Notes: generated from the letters alone by a model not told the origin. A stretch of 64,000 nucleotides of DNA from Streptomyces sp. CNQ-509 (GCF_001011035.1 NZ_CP011492.1:2549501-2613500), one strand, 5' to 3'; shown: positions 53,431-61,506, counted from the first letter of the stretch. Translations and numbers: made by a program.

Positions 53431-54273
53431 ATGGGAAACAACCGCCGCCGGGGAAAGCGCATCGATGACGACGGCAGGCCGGGGAGCTGGGTCGCGTACG
53501 GCAGGCTGCTGAAGTTCTTCCGCACGAAGGCGGGGCTGACGCAGGAGGAGTTGGCCGAGCGGATGGGGTACTCGCTGGACCACTGCGCGTCGGTGGAGCA
53601 GGGACGACGGCCGGCGAAGGCGGAGTTCACGGAGCGGGCGGAGGAGGTGGTGGAGGCGGGGGGCGTGCTCGCGGAGTTGCAGGATGAGGTGGACTTCGCC
53701 CAGTTGCCGACGTTCTTCCGGGACTTGGCGGCGTTGGAGAAGGAGGCGGTCGTCAGGTTCTCGTACGACCCCCTTGTGATCCCGGGGCTGTTGCAGACTG
53801 AGGACTACGCAAGATGCATGCTCAACGGCACCTACCCACGAGTCGACGACGAGACCGTCGACAAGTGGTTAACGGCACGCCTCGCCCGGCAAGGACTGCT
53901 CACCCGCAAAAATCCCCTGGTGACGTTCGCCTTCATCATCGAAGAGGCGACGCTGCAACGCATGGTGGGAGGCCGGGAGGTACTCCGGACACAACTCCAC
54001 CGACTGCTGGATTGCGCGGAGCTGCGGAATGTCGAGATTCAGGTCATGCCGTCCGCACGCGCAGTACATGGCGGTATGAGCGGACACATGGTACTCCTGG
54101 AGACGGCAGACGGGAAGCAGTATGTCTACACCGAGTCGCAAGGTTGCGTGATGTCCCGAGCAGGCCGGGAACAGACCGGCCACTTCTGGCTTCGTTATGG
54201 TTCAATGCGCGCGCTGGCCCTCAGTTCTGAGGAGTCGGTCCGCCTCATCGAGCAAGTGGCAGGAGAGCTATGA
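53431..54273 (+). CDS. XRE-family regulator with DUF5753 domain (WhiJ-like); contains a TTA codon
   Basis: 280 aa from ATG 53431. The N-terminal HTH is LLKFFRTKAGLTQEELAERMGYSLDHCASVEQGRRPAKAEF. The DUF5753 ligand-like domain follows (VVRFSYDPLVIPGLLQTEDYAR, FIIEEATLQRMVGGREVL, VQVMPSARAVHGGMSGHMVLLE-type core). The Leu after DKW (codon 147, 53869-53871) is TTA, so translation should depend on the bldA tRNA and occur late in development. It overlaps the DUF397 gene by four bases (ATGA). These regulators act in differentiation and antibiotic control. Confidence 0.92.
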   Translation: MGNNRRRGKRIDDDGRPGSWVAYGRLLKFFRTKAGLTQEELAERMGYSLDHCASVEQGRRPAKAEFTERAEEVVEAGGVLAELQDEVDFAQLPTFFRDLAALEKEAVVRFSYDPLVIPGLLQTEDYARCMLNGTYPRVDDETVDKWLTARLARQGLLTRKNPLVTFAFIIEEATLQRMVGGREVLRTQLHRLLDCAELRNVEIQVMPSARAVHGGMSGHMVLLETADGKQYVYTESQGCVMSRAGREQTGHFWLRYGSMRALALSSEESVRLIEQVAGEL

Positions 54274-54476
54274 GCACCGCCAAGGCCGAGGCCCAGGTCC
54301 CGGGTTTGTCCTGGGCCAAGTCGAGCTACAGCAGCTCAGAAGGCGGCGACTGCATCGAGGTCGCCCCCACCCCGCACACCGTCCACGTACGCGACTCAAA
54401 GGACCCCGAGGGCCCCATACTCCGCTTCACCCCCGACGCGTGGGCTGAGTTCGTCGCGTACGCCCGTACGCTCTGA
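54270..54476 (+). CDS. DUF397 small protein partner of the XRE regulator
   Basis: 68 aa. The DUF397 signature is WAKSSYSSSEGGDCIEVAP, VHVRDSKDPEGPILRFTPDAWAEFVAY. It starts at the ATG overlapping the regulator stop. DUF397 proteins commonly pair with XRE-DUF5753 proteins and are proposed to modulate them. A hairpin follows. Confidence 0.93.
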   Translation: MSTAKAEAQVPGLSWAKSSYSSSEGGDCIEVAPTPHTVHVRDSKDPEGPILRFTPDAWAEFVAYARTL

Positions 54477-54502
54477 CGGGCAACGCCCCGCCACCACCCC
54501 AG

Positions 54503-54531
54503 ACACCGCGGGCCGACGCGGCTCGCGGTGT
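54503..54531 (+). terminator. Hairpin terminator after the DUF397 gene
   Basis: ACACCGCG (54503-54510) pairs with CGCGGTGT (54524-54531); the inner GGCC/GGCT extends the stem to about 12 pairs with one G-U around a GACGC loop. Confidence 0.65.
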
Positions 54532-54607
54532 GCGGACAACGTGCTGCTACGCCGGTCGGCTGGGTGATCTGCCGTCGATGCGAGGATCCACCGGATAGGT
54601 TCGTCCC

Positions 54608-55840
54608 ATGCCCAGCCGCCTCCTCGAACTCCGCGTCGAGAACTTCCGCAGCCTGCGCGCCGTAACCATCCCCCTCGGTCCTCTGACCGTGCTCGTGGGG
54701 CCGAACGGCGTGGGCAAGTCGAACGTGCTGAAGGTCTTCGACTTCCTCGCCGACATCATCCGCACGGACCTCCAGCCCGCGCTTGACGCGCGGGGCGGGT
54801 TCGAAGAGGTGGCCTTCTGGGGTGGGGCCAAGCCGCCCACCTTCGTGAAGGTCTACCTCAAGGCGACGTGGACGACTCATTCCACACCCACGGCTCCTGA
54901 TGAATACAGCCTCACGATCCGGCGCCAATCGCGGCCGTCGAACAAGGACGGCAACCGCGCTGCCTACAGCCTGTCTCGCAAAGAAGAATTCGCGTTCAAG
55001 CGGACGCGGGGCCGCGGACGGCGTATCACCATCTCGGGCGAAGAAGCAGAGGTGATCGACAGTCGTGCCAGCGAGGAAGAGCGCAGCAGTATCGGTATCC
55101 GGAGGCTGAGCAGTGGCTTGTCCACACTCCCCAGGCTCGGCCCCGCGGACGGGGGCGACGAGGTGGCTCGCCTCGCCGACCGGCTTTCCTCCTTCAGGGT
55201 CTTCGACGTAGACGTGCATGCGGCCCGTCAGCCCAATCCGCTGCGTAAGACAGACATGAGTAGGCTCGCATCACACGCCGAGAATCTGGCCGCTTTCCTT
55301 GTCTATCTGAGCGGGCGGGAGGAAATCTGGGAGGACCTTGTCGAGGACGCCCGACAGTGCCTGCCCCAGTTGGAGAACATCGAATTCGAGGAGTTCGGCG
55401 GTTCGGCCGACCAGCTCATCGTCGTCCTGCGCGAACGCGGCCTGCGCCGTCTGACTCCGCTGGCCGATGCGTCCTACGGTACGGTTCGGCTGCTCGGGCT
55501 GCTCGCCCTGCTCTATGACCCCAACCCACCAGCCTTCACGTGCATCGAGGAGATCGACCACGGACTGCACCCGCAGGCGCTGGAACTGGTCGTGCAGCGG
55601 CTGCGGGAGGCATCCGAGCGGACGCAGTTCATCGTCGCCACACACTCGCCTGCCCTGGTGAACCGGCTCCGTCCGGACGAGTTCATCGTCTGCGACCGGG
55701 ACGAGGACAGCGCGTCGATCATTCCGGCGCTGACCGCGAGTGAGGTGGCGGAGATCGTCGAGGAGTCCGGTGAGCAGCCGCTCGGCGAACTGTGGTTCGC
55801 CGGCGTGCTCGGTGGCGATCTGACCGGGGGCACGCTGTGA
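54608..55840 (+). CDS. ABC-type AAA ATPase (AAA_21/RecF-like) of a two-gene module
   Basis: 410 aa. It begins LRVENFRSLRAVTIPLGPLTVLVGPNGVGKSN, the N-terminus of RecF/OLD/AAA_21 ATPases, with Walker A at 31-38. After a variable middle region come a signature-like ASYGTVRLLGLLALL (from about 288), Walker B FTCIEEIDHGLHP and switch His ATHSPALVNRL (about 344-354). There is no C-terminal nuclease; instead a TOPRIM-like protein is encoded immediately downstream, with the stop and GTG start overlapping. Codon choice is looser than in neighbours (for example GAATTC, TCTCGC), suggesting transfer. Likely sensor/motor of a defence pair; no known system name is assigned. Confidence 0.85.
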   Translation: MPSRLLELRVENFRSLRAVTIPLGPLTVLVGPNGVGKSNVLKVFDFLADIIRTDLQPALDARGGFEEVAFWGGAKPPTFVKVYLKATWTTHSTPTAPDEYSLTIRRQSRPSNKDGNRAAYSLSRKEEFAFKRTRGRGRRITISGEEAEVIDSRASEEERSSIGIRRLSSGLSTLPRLGPADGGDEVARLADRLSSFRVFDVDVHAARQPNPLRKTDMSRLASHAENLAAFLVYLSGREEIWEDLVEDARQCLPQLENIEFEEFGGSADQLIVVLRERGLRRLTPLADASYGTVRLLGLLALLYDPNPPAFTCIEEIDHGLHPQALELVVQRLREASERTQFIVATHSPALVNRLRPDEFIVCDRDEDSASIIPALTASEVAEIVEESGEQPLGELWFAGVLGGDLTGGTL

Positions 55841-56505
55841 GCGAGAGAGGCCGGGGCGGGGGCCGACGTGCCGGTCGCCAGGGCCAGGTGATCGTCTTCG
55901 CCGGTGAGGACCAGAACGACTGCGCGATCATGGCCGACTTGGTACGTGCGCATCGTCCGGATCTCAGTGCCGCGGCCAAGCTGGTCCGTATCAACGATCC
56001 CGTGCGGTTACGCAGGAAATCCGGGAAGCATCTGGCAGAAGCGGCGCGGGTTCTCGTCGGGAAGGCGCGGGCCAAGGCACTCCAGCAGAAGGCGACGTTG
56101 CTGGGGTTTGTGGTGCACGAGGACTTGGACGGCTACACCGACCGGAAGTACCAGGAGATCCGTACAGCCGTGACGGGCGCGCTCGCTCGTGAGTGCGGCG
56201 GGAGCAACCACACCGCGCTTGCGCTTGCCGCATGGGAGTCCGAAGGCTGGCTCCTCCTCTTCCCGAATGCCTTCCCTCATGTGAACTCTGGGTGGATAGT
56301 TCCCGCTCAGTTGCGCGGCAGGGACTTCGGACGGCTCCGAGAGCCGAAGGAGGAACTCAAGAAGCGGCTGGGCGCCCCAGTCTTTCGCGAGCGCGACGGC
56401 GCCTCGGTCGCGCGCAAAGCCCGGGAGCACGATCTGATCTCCGCCCTCGAAGGGAAGAACGACTCGTACACCGACTTCATCAATGACCTCAAGGGATGGA
56501 CCTGA
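55837..56505 (+). CDS. TOPRIM/DUF4276-like protein, partner of the ATPase; contains a TTA codon
   Basis: 222 aa from GTG 55837, which overlaps the ATPase stop. The chain has the order seen in TOPRIM-type effectors: strand VIVFAGEDQND with Glu24, FVVHEDLDGY with Glu95, Asp96 and Asp98, then LALAAWESEGWLLLFPNAF (Glu134, Glu136), which resembles the EAWLLAD segment of DUF4276. The C-terminal third is basic (KEELKKRL, ARKAREHDL). A metal-dependent nuclease acting with the ATPase is inferred. Leu58 is TTA (56008-56010), so expression should need bldA. Family placement is by motif only. Confidence 0.68.
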   Translation: MSERGRGGGRRAGRQGQVIVFAGEDQNDCAIMADLVRAHRPDLSAAAKLVRINDPVRLRRKSGKHLAEAARVLVGKARAKALQQKATLLGFVVHEDLDGYTDRKYQEIRTAVTGALARECGGSNHTALALAAWESEGWLLLFPNAFPHVNSGWIVPAQLRGRDFGRLREPKEELKKRLGAPVFRERDGASVARKAREHDLISALEGKNDSYTDFINDLKGWT

Positions 56506-56536
56506 GCGTCAGGGCAGAGCGTCGCTGAGACGGTCG

Positions 56537-57124
56537 CTACAGACCGGGAACCGCGTACTCGTTGAGGACCCACAGCGGCGCCGAGTACCACAGCACCCCG
56601 ATGGCGGCGAACAGCGTGCTGCCCGCCGCCGGGAGCAGCCAGCCGGGCAGGTGGCGGCTGTGGACGACCAGGACCTTGGCGACGAAGGCTCCGTACAGCG
56701 CGCACCCGGCGACGGAGTGCATATAGACGCGGGTGCTGCTGGTTTCCACGCCGTAGGTGCGGACGCAGTGGTAGGCGATGGGCACCGACAGCACGAAGGC
56801 CCCCCAGCCGATCACGCGGTGCGTGAGGCGGACGCGGCGGGGGGCGGCGGTGAGGCCGCCGCGCCGCCCGTACATCAGCAAGGCGAGCAGAACCTGGATG
56901 ACGGCGAGGCCGAACAGGGCTGTGCCCAGACGGGCCTTGAGGGTGACGGCGCCTTCGCCCTCTTCGCCGAAGAGGCTCGTCGCGTACTCGGGGGTGTGGT
57001 GCTGACCGACCAGCCAGATCGCCACCCCCGTGGCCACCGGCAGCAGGGCGCCGAGGGCGAAGAAGACGCGGTGTGCCCGAGTGGGGCGGCGGGGGGCTCG
57101 GTGGCGCCCGGTCTTCGACGGCAT
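56537..57124 (-). CDS. Four-helix membrane protein (DUF6529-like), possibly haem-binding
   Basis: 195 aa with four hydrophobic helices: VFFALGALLPVATGVAIWLVG, ARLGTALFGLAVIQVLLALLMY, RVIGWGAFVLSVPIAYHCV and VAGCALYGAFVAKVLVVH. Histidines near helix ends (LTHRVIGWG, AYHCVRTY, YMHSVAG, VVHSRHLPGW) recall cytochrome b561-type haem ligation. It is directly downstream of, and on the same strand as, a COG4315 lipoprotein gene (27-bp gap), so the two probably form an operon. A redox role is inferred, not shown. Confidence 0.72.
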   Translation of the reverse strand: MPSKTGRHRAPRRPTRAHRVFFALGALLPVATGVAIWLVGQHHTPEYATSLFGEEGEGAVTLKARLGTALFGLAVIQVLLALLMYGRRGGLTAAPRRVRLTHRVIGWGAFVLSVPIAYHCVRTYGVETSSTRVYMHSVAGCALYGAFVAKVLVVHSRHLPGWLLPAAGSTLFAAIGVLWYSAPLWVLNEYAVPGL

Positions 57125-57151
57125 GTCGATCGCCCGTCCGACAGGCGGTGA

Positions 57152-57706
57152 CTAGTAGCCCGTGCCGCCCTCGCCGCCCTTCTCGACCTCTTTGCCGTCC
57201 GCGTCGAGGACGAACCACTTGGCGCCGAACTGGTCGAGGCCCTGGCCGTTGGTGTCGCCGGCCTTGGAGTCGCCCTGGAAGCGGTAGAGCGGGTGCCCGT
57301 TGTACGTGACCTGGGTCTTGCCGTCGGAGCGCTTCGACGTGTCGATGAGCTTGGACTTCGCCGCGCCGTCGGTCTTGGGGGTCCCGGAGGTCAGCAGCGG
57401 CGGCCAGGCTTTGGCGCAGGCTCCGTCGCAGGTCGAAGTGGTCGATTTGTCCTTCTCGAAGAGGTAGAGGGTACGCCCCTTCTCGTCGACCAGGATGGTG
57501 CCGAGCCTGTCGGAGGAAGCGGTCTTCACCGTGGCCCTGTCGCCGGCGGCCTGCGCGACCTTCGACGCCTTGGCGGACGCCTTGGCCGAGGCTTCGGTCG
57601 ACGGCGTCGAGGCGGAGGAATCGCCGTCGCTGTCGGAACATCCACTGACGGTGGTGATCATCGCGATCGCGGCCGCACCCACGACGGCCAGGCGGATACG
57701 CCTCAT
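57152..57706 (-). CDS. COG4315 secreted lipoprotein with YxFxxD repeats
   Basis: 184 aa. The lipobox is VSGC (Cys23) after a signal peptide. A Ser/Ala/Lys linker precedes two repeats of the family: TLYLFEKDKSTTSTCDGACAKAWPPLL and HPLYRFQGDSKAGDTNGQG, each with the Y-x-F-x-x-D motif, and a C-x3-C pair. The family often stands beside small cytochrome-like membrane proteins. It may bind a ligand at the surface; function unknown. Confidence 0.88.
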   Translation of the reverse strand: MRRIRLAVVGAAAIAMITTVSGCSDSDGDSSASTPSTEASAKASAKASKVAQAAGDRATVKTASSDRLGTILVDEKGRTLYLFEKDKSTTSTCDGACAKAWPPLLTSGTPKTDGAAKSKLIDTSKRSDGKTQVTYNGHPLYRFQGDSKAGDTNGQGLDQFGAKWFVLDADGKEVEKGGEGGTGY

Positions 57707-57813
57707 CTCAGCTCCACAAGTCGTGCGGCCCGACGCTCACGGGACCGAATGACCGCATATTGCCTGATTGTGGGCTTTCCGCGGATCATGGTTCGCGCGG
57801 GGCGCCGCGAGAT

Positions 57814-58488
57814 TCACCGGAGTGGCGGAGGCAAGGCGCCGCCAGGGCCGGCTGCATAGGCGAGGGGCGGGGCTATCGCTTGGACGTCGGCGCCTTCGCC
57901 TACCCAGAGGGCGATGAACAGCGCGGCGGTCGCTTCGAGGAGCCCGGCGCGGTCGAGGCCGCCGCCGGGGACGGGGTCGCAGCCGATGTCGCGTACCAAC
58001 TCGCGTACGAGCGCGAGGGCCGCGGGGTCGTCGCCGCAGAGCGGCACGGCGAGGGGGCGGCCGTCGAAGACGGGCGGACGCATGCGCCAGACGTCCTCGT
58101 GGCAGAGGTTGAACGCTTTGACCACGCGGGCGCCGGGGGCGGCCGCGGCGAGGAGCCGGGCGGCCGAGGGGCCGCCGTCCGTGAGCAGGCGGAAGCCGGG
58201 ACCGACGGGGTTGGAGCAGTCGAGGAGCACCTTGCCGTCCAGGGCGGTGCGCAGCTCCCGTACGACGGGCACGCCCGCGCCGAAGGGCAGGGCGGCGAGG
58301 ACGACGTCCTGGCCGCCCTCGACGGCGGCGCGGAGGCCGCCGGCCGTGGTGGCGCCGCCGAGGCGGGCGGCGAGGTGCCGGGCCTTGCGGGTGTCGCGTC
58401 CGCCGATGGTGAGGTGGTGCCCGGCGCGTACCCAGTGGGAGGCGAGGGCGTGGGCCATGTTGCCGGTCCCCAATATGCCGATGTTCAT
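57814..58488 (-). CDS. NAD(P)-binding oxidoreductase, F420:NADPH-reductase-like
   Basis: 224 aa. The Rossmann start is NIGILGTGNMAHALASHWVRAGH, with GGRDTRKARHLA for the NADP phosphate; DVVLAALPFG, VLLDCSNPVG and VVKAFNLCHEDVW follow, as in NPD1/F420-dependent NADP reductase relatives. A C-terminal helical segment lies near GLLEATAALFIALWVG. It is divergent from an HxlR regulator 78 bp away, which likely controls it in response to redox or reactive aldehyde stress. Confidence 0.85.
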   Translation of the reverse strand: MNIGILGTGNMAHALASHWVRAGHHLTIGGRDTRKARHLAARLGGATTAGGLRAAVEGGQDVVLAALPFGAGVPVVRELRTALDGKVLLDCSNPVGPGFRLLTDGGPSAARLLAAAAPGARVVKAFNLCHEDVWRMRPPVFDGRPLAVPLCGDDPAALALVRELVRDIGCDPVPGGGLDRAGLLEATAALFIALWVGEGADVQAIAPPLAYAAGPGGALPPPLR

Positions 58489-58566
58489 CGCGTGTTCCGT
58501 TTCGCGTGGGTGCTGGAAGGCGGGTTCGGAACGACGTTAGAAGGCGGGGCAGGCACCATTTGGTAC

Positions 58567-58932
58567 GTGACGACTGACGCGTTTCTCGCCGACTGCCGGG
58601 CCCGCCTCGCTTTCGACCTGCTCTCCAACACGTGGAACGCCGTGGTGCTGTGGGCGCTGCGCGACGGCCCCCGGAGGCCGGTGGAACTGCGGGCGAGGAT
58701 CGGCGGCATCAGCTCGAAGGTCCTGACGGAGACACTGCGGCGGTTGCAGTTCAACGGCTTGGTCGAACGGGATGTGCGGCCGGGGGCGGCGGGACGGGTG
58801 GAGTACGGGCTGACGGAGCTGGGGGAAAGCTTGCTGACGCCGATCGGCGCGTTCGGGGCGTGGGCGTTCGCGCACGGGGACGAGGTGATGGCGGCCCAGG
58901 AGGCGTCGTGCGCGTCATCGGGGGAGGGATAG
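58567..58932 (+). CDS. HxlR-family transcriptional regulator
   Basis: 121 aa from GTG 58567. The winged HTH is LLSNTWNAVVLWALRDGPRRPVELRARIGGISSKVLTETLRRLQFNGLVERDV, then a wing with VEYGLTELGESLL. The N-terminal FLADCRARLAFDLL has a Cys typical of redox-sensing members. The divergent position indicates control of the NADP oxidoreductase. Confidence 0.88.
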   Translation: MTTDAFLADCRARLAFDLLSNTWNAVVLWALRDGPRRPVELRARIGGISSKVLTETLRRLQFNGLVERDVRPGAAGRVEYGLTELGESLLTPIGAFGAWAFAHGDEVMAAQEASCASSGEG

Positions 58933-58958
58933 GGCCCGGCTCGGGCCCGTACAGCCCT

Positions 58959-59085
58959 CGCCCGCACATCCCTCACGCCCGCCCAAGGGATGCGGAGGGT
59001 CTGATGGGTCCCCTCCCGTTACGTCCGCTCACGCCCTCACATCGGCTTGCCCGCATGTCCCCTCACACCCACCCAAGGGTATGCG
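58959..59085. repeat. Imperfect direct repeat in a gene-free stretch
   Basis: GCCCGCACATCCCTCACG followed by CCCGCCCAAGGG at 58959-58989 recurs as GCCCGCATGTCCCCTCAC followed by ACCCACCCAAGGG at about 59049-59079, about 90 bases on. The 330 bases from 58933 to 59262 otherwise hold no supported gene. Origin unknown; possibly decayed duplication next to the Fn3-like remnant. Confidence 0.5.
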
Positions 59086-59262
59086 CCCGGACTGACAACG
59101 CGGGGGGCATCAGGGCGCTGAGCTGGTACGTCAAGTCTGTGCGGGCCGGGTACGGGGGTACGGTGGCGGGCCGGCGGTGCTGCGTCAGGGGAGCCTGCGT
59201 ACGGGGGGGGAGCGGCGAAGGGAAAAGGGCGTCGCAGGGGCTCCCCCCGGGCCACCCCGCTC

Positions 59263-59478
59263 GTGTGGAGGGGCGCGACCGACAACGTCGACTTCCCGCG
59301 CGGATTGCGGTACCGGGTGACCACCGACGGCGGCACCGACCACCTCATCGCCGGCAGGACCTTCTACGGCGACCATCCCAACATCGGCGACCCGCCGCTC
59401 ACCGGCTGCACCATCACCGTCCGCGCCATCGACAGCTCGGGCAACGTCTCGGCGCCGCGCTCCGCCGACTTCTGCTGA
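59263..59478 (+). pseudogene. 3' remnant of a secreted Fn3/beta-sandwich domain protein
   Basis: The frame reads ATPLVWRGATDNVDFP, GLRYRVTTDGG, GRTFYGDHPNIGDPPL and TVRAIDSSGNVSAPRSADFC, which is the end of a fibronectin III-like module as found at the C-terminus of secreted polysaccharide-active proteins (ATDN..V..YRV, VRAIDSSGNVS). There is no signal peptide, no ribosome site, and the upstream sequence is not coding. About 72 codons remain. Likely the tail of a deleted gene. Confidence 0.65.
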
Positions 59479-59726
59479 ACCACCGGCCCGCTCTCCCCCG
59501 GTCCATCCGCGGTGGCGGGGAAGCACCGCTTCCCCGCCACCGCGGCCGCCCGCCCCCGCCCCTTCACCGTGCGAACGTGCTGATGAAGGGGGCTTTCATG
59601 CGCGTTGCCGGATTTTCCCTCGGCGGGGGCGAGTTCCCCACATGGATGAAGGAGGCGTGAGAACTGCTTCATACAAGGGCACCCCGGGCAGTTCACCCTC
59701 GTCGCCTGCCGTTAATCTCCGCGCTT

Positions 59727-60857
59727 ATGACCGACCTTGAGATACACCAGCCGGACGCGGACGGCACCGGCGGCGGACCCGCCGATTCCGCGTCCAAGAC
59801 CAAGGCTGACGCCGACGCCGACGGGGGTGGCGGGGGGAACGGGCCCGGCAGGCAGCGCGAAGGGGGCCGCCGGGGTACCGAAGCCGCCGAAGCCGCAGAT
59901 GTCACCGAAGCTGCCGAAGCTGCCGAAGCCGCCGACGTCACCGAGGCCGCCGAGACCGCAGAGACCGCAGAGACCGCAGAGACCACCGACGTCGCCGCAA
60001 CGGGCCCAGTCGCCGACACCGCGGTCGTCGCGGGCACCGCCCCAGTCGCCGGCACCGCCCCAGTCGCCGACATCGACGCAACCGGCCCCGCCGGCCCCGT
60101 CGCCGAAGCCGCCCCACCCCCCGCCCGGCGCTGGGTCCTCTGGGGCGCCGGGGGCCTCACCGTCCTCGTGCTCGCCGCCGATCTCCTCACCCGCGGCTTC
60201 AACCACTTCGAGCCCATACCCGGCGTCCGCCGCATGGTCAACGTCGACCTCGAAGCCAACCTCGCGACCTGGTGGAACAGCACCCTCCTCCTCGCCGTCG
60301 CCGGCGTCGCCCTCGGCGCCGCGCTGCTCAGCGGGCGCGGTGCCCGTCCCAGCCGGCTGTCGTGGCTCGGGTTCTCCGCCGCCACCGCGACGCTCAGCAT
60401 CGACGAGACCGTCTCCCTCCACGAACGCCTCGGCGAGGTCGGCAAGTCGTGGAAGGACACCGCGGGCGTGGCGCTTCCGTCGCACGCCTGGGTGCTGCCC
60501 GGGGCGATCCTCGCCGTGGCGGGCATCGTGGTCGCGGTGGTGTGGGCGCGGCGGCTGCCGCGGGATCTGCGGTTCGGGCTGCTGGGGGCGCTCGGGGTGT
60601 ATCTGGGGGGCGCGCTGGTCGTCGAAGCGTTCAACGGCTGGGCGCACAAGAACGACCACAGCCTCACGCTCATGCTCGGCACCCTCGTCGAGGAGGGCCT
60701 GGAGATGGGCGCCTGCGTCGTCGCCCTCGCCGTCCTCGGCCGCTACGTCGTCGTGGAGCACGACCCGGTCACCGGCCGGATCTCGGCCTTTCTCCGCTAC
60801 GAGCGCACCCGGCACCCCGAGCGCGCGGTCACTCCGCCCGTTCGACAGGCTGCCTGA
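59727..60857 (+). CDS. Multi-helix membrane protein with repetitive N-terminus
   Basis: 376 aa. Residues 1-125 are low-complexity with tandem EAAEAAD and AETAETAET units encoded by 9-bp DNA repeats (GAGACCGCA about four times near 59950-59985). From 130 there are six or seven helices (WVLWGAGGLTVLVLAADLL, STLLLAVAGVALGAALL, PGAILAVAGIVVAVVWA and others). A conserved-looking loop SIDETVSLHERLGEVGK carries acidic and His residues, and HKNDHSLTLMLGTLVEEGLEM another His/Glu set, so metal binding is conceivable. No family is recognised. The end overlaps the convergent GyrI-like gene by 29 bp. Confidence 0.72.
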   Translation: MTDLEIHQPDADGTGGGPADSASKTKADADADGGGGGNGPGRQREGGRRGTEAAEAADVTEAAEAAEAADVTEAAETAETAETAETTDVAATGPVADTAVVAGTAPVAGTAPVADIDATGPAGPVAEAAPPPARRWVLWGAGGLTVLVLAADLLTRGFNHFEPIPGVRRMVNVDLEANLATWWNSTLLLAVAGVALGAALLSGRGARPSRLSWLGFSAATATLSIDETVSLHERLGEVGKSWKDTAGVALPSHAWVLPGAILAVAGIVVAVVWARRLPRDLRFGLLGALGVYLGGALVVEAFNGWAHKNDHSLTLMLGTLVEEGLEMGACVVALAVLGRYVVVEHDPVTGRISAFLRYERTRHPERAVTPPVRQAA

Positions 60858-61506
60858 GTACGGTCTTCAGCTTCTCCGGCCGGGCGCGCCGCGGGTCGCT
60901 CAGGTAGACCTCGTGGTGGTGCCCGGTCATCCGGAGGCCGTTCGCGGCCAGGTACTCGTCGTGGAGCCTGGCCAGCGCGGGCCCTTCGTCGTCGTACGGG
61001 CCCACGTGCAGGAGCTGCGCGCTGGTGCCCTCGCGAAGCGAGTCGACGCGGAGCAGCGGCAGCGCGGGCAGAGCGGCGGCGCCCTTCTTCGCGAGCGCCG
61101 CCCGCTTCGCCTCCTCGACGAAGTCGTCGGTGATCCACTCCGGCAGGCTGATCAGCATGCGCCACTGCCAGGCGCCCTTGTCCCGCGCCACGAACACCTC
61201 CGGGCGGTCCGCCCACCACAGCCCTTCGAGCGGTCCGACGACGAAGTCCCGGCCCAGGGTGCGCTTGCTGGCGAACTTCACCGTGTACGCGACCGCGTAG
61301 AGCGCTTCGACGGCCCGGGCGTAGCGGGCGCTCGTGTTGGGGTCGCCCTCACCGTCGACGGCGAGGAAGCGCTGCGCCGGTACGTCGACCAGCTCCCAGT
61401 CGGTGTTCTTCGGCGCGTAGAGATGCCTGAGCGCGCGCTTGACATCGTACTTGCCGCCGTACGTGCCGTCGTACGTTCCGTCGGACCGGCTGTCGGAAGA
61501 GGGCAT
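60829..61506 (-). CDS. GyrI-like small-molecule-binding domain protein
   Basis: 225 aa. A Tyr/Gly-rich start (DGTYDGTYGGKYDVKRALRHLY) is followed by a GyrI/SRPBCC-like fold: LVDVPAQRFLAVDGEGDPNTS, YAVAYTVKFASKR, WQWRMLISLPEWI and LLHVGPYDDEGPALARLHDEY. The family binds amphipathic small molecules; some hydrolyse cyclopropane-containing toxins. Role unknown. Confidence 0.85.
   Translation of the reverse strand: MPSSDSRSDGTYDGTYGGKYDVKRALRHLYAPKNTDWELVDVPAQRFLAVDGEGDPNTSARYARAVEALYAVAYTVKFASKRTLGRDFVVGPLEGLWWADRPEVFVARDKGAWQWRMLISLPEWITDDFVEEAKRAALAKKGAAALPALPLLRVDSLREGTSAQLLHVGPYDDEGPALARLHDEYLAANGLRMTGHHHEVYLSDPRRARPEKLKTVLRQPVERAE

Noticed and set aside
54608..56505. Naming the ATPase/TOPRIM-like pair as PARIS, Gabija or Septu
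   Set aside because: The effector lacks a readable DUF4435, UvrD helicase or HNH signature and the ATPase has no OLD nuclease domain. Only a generic candidate can be supported.
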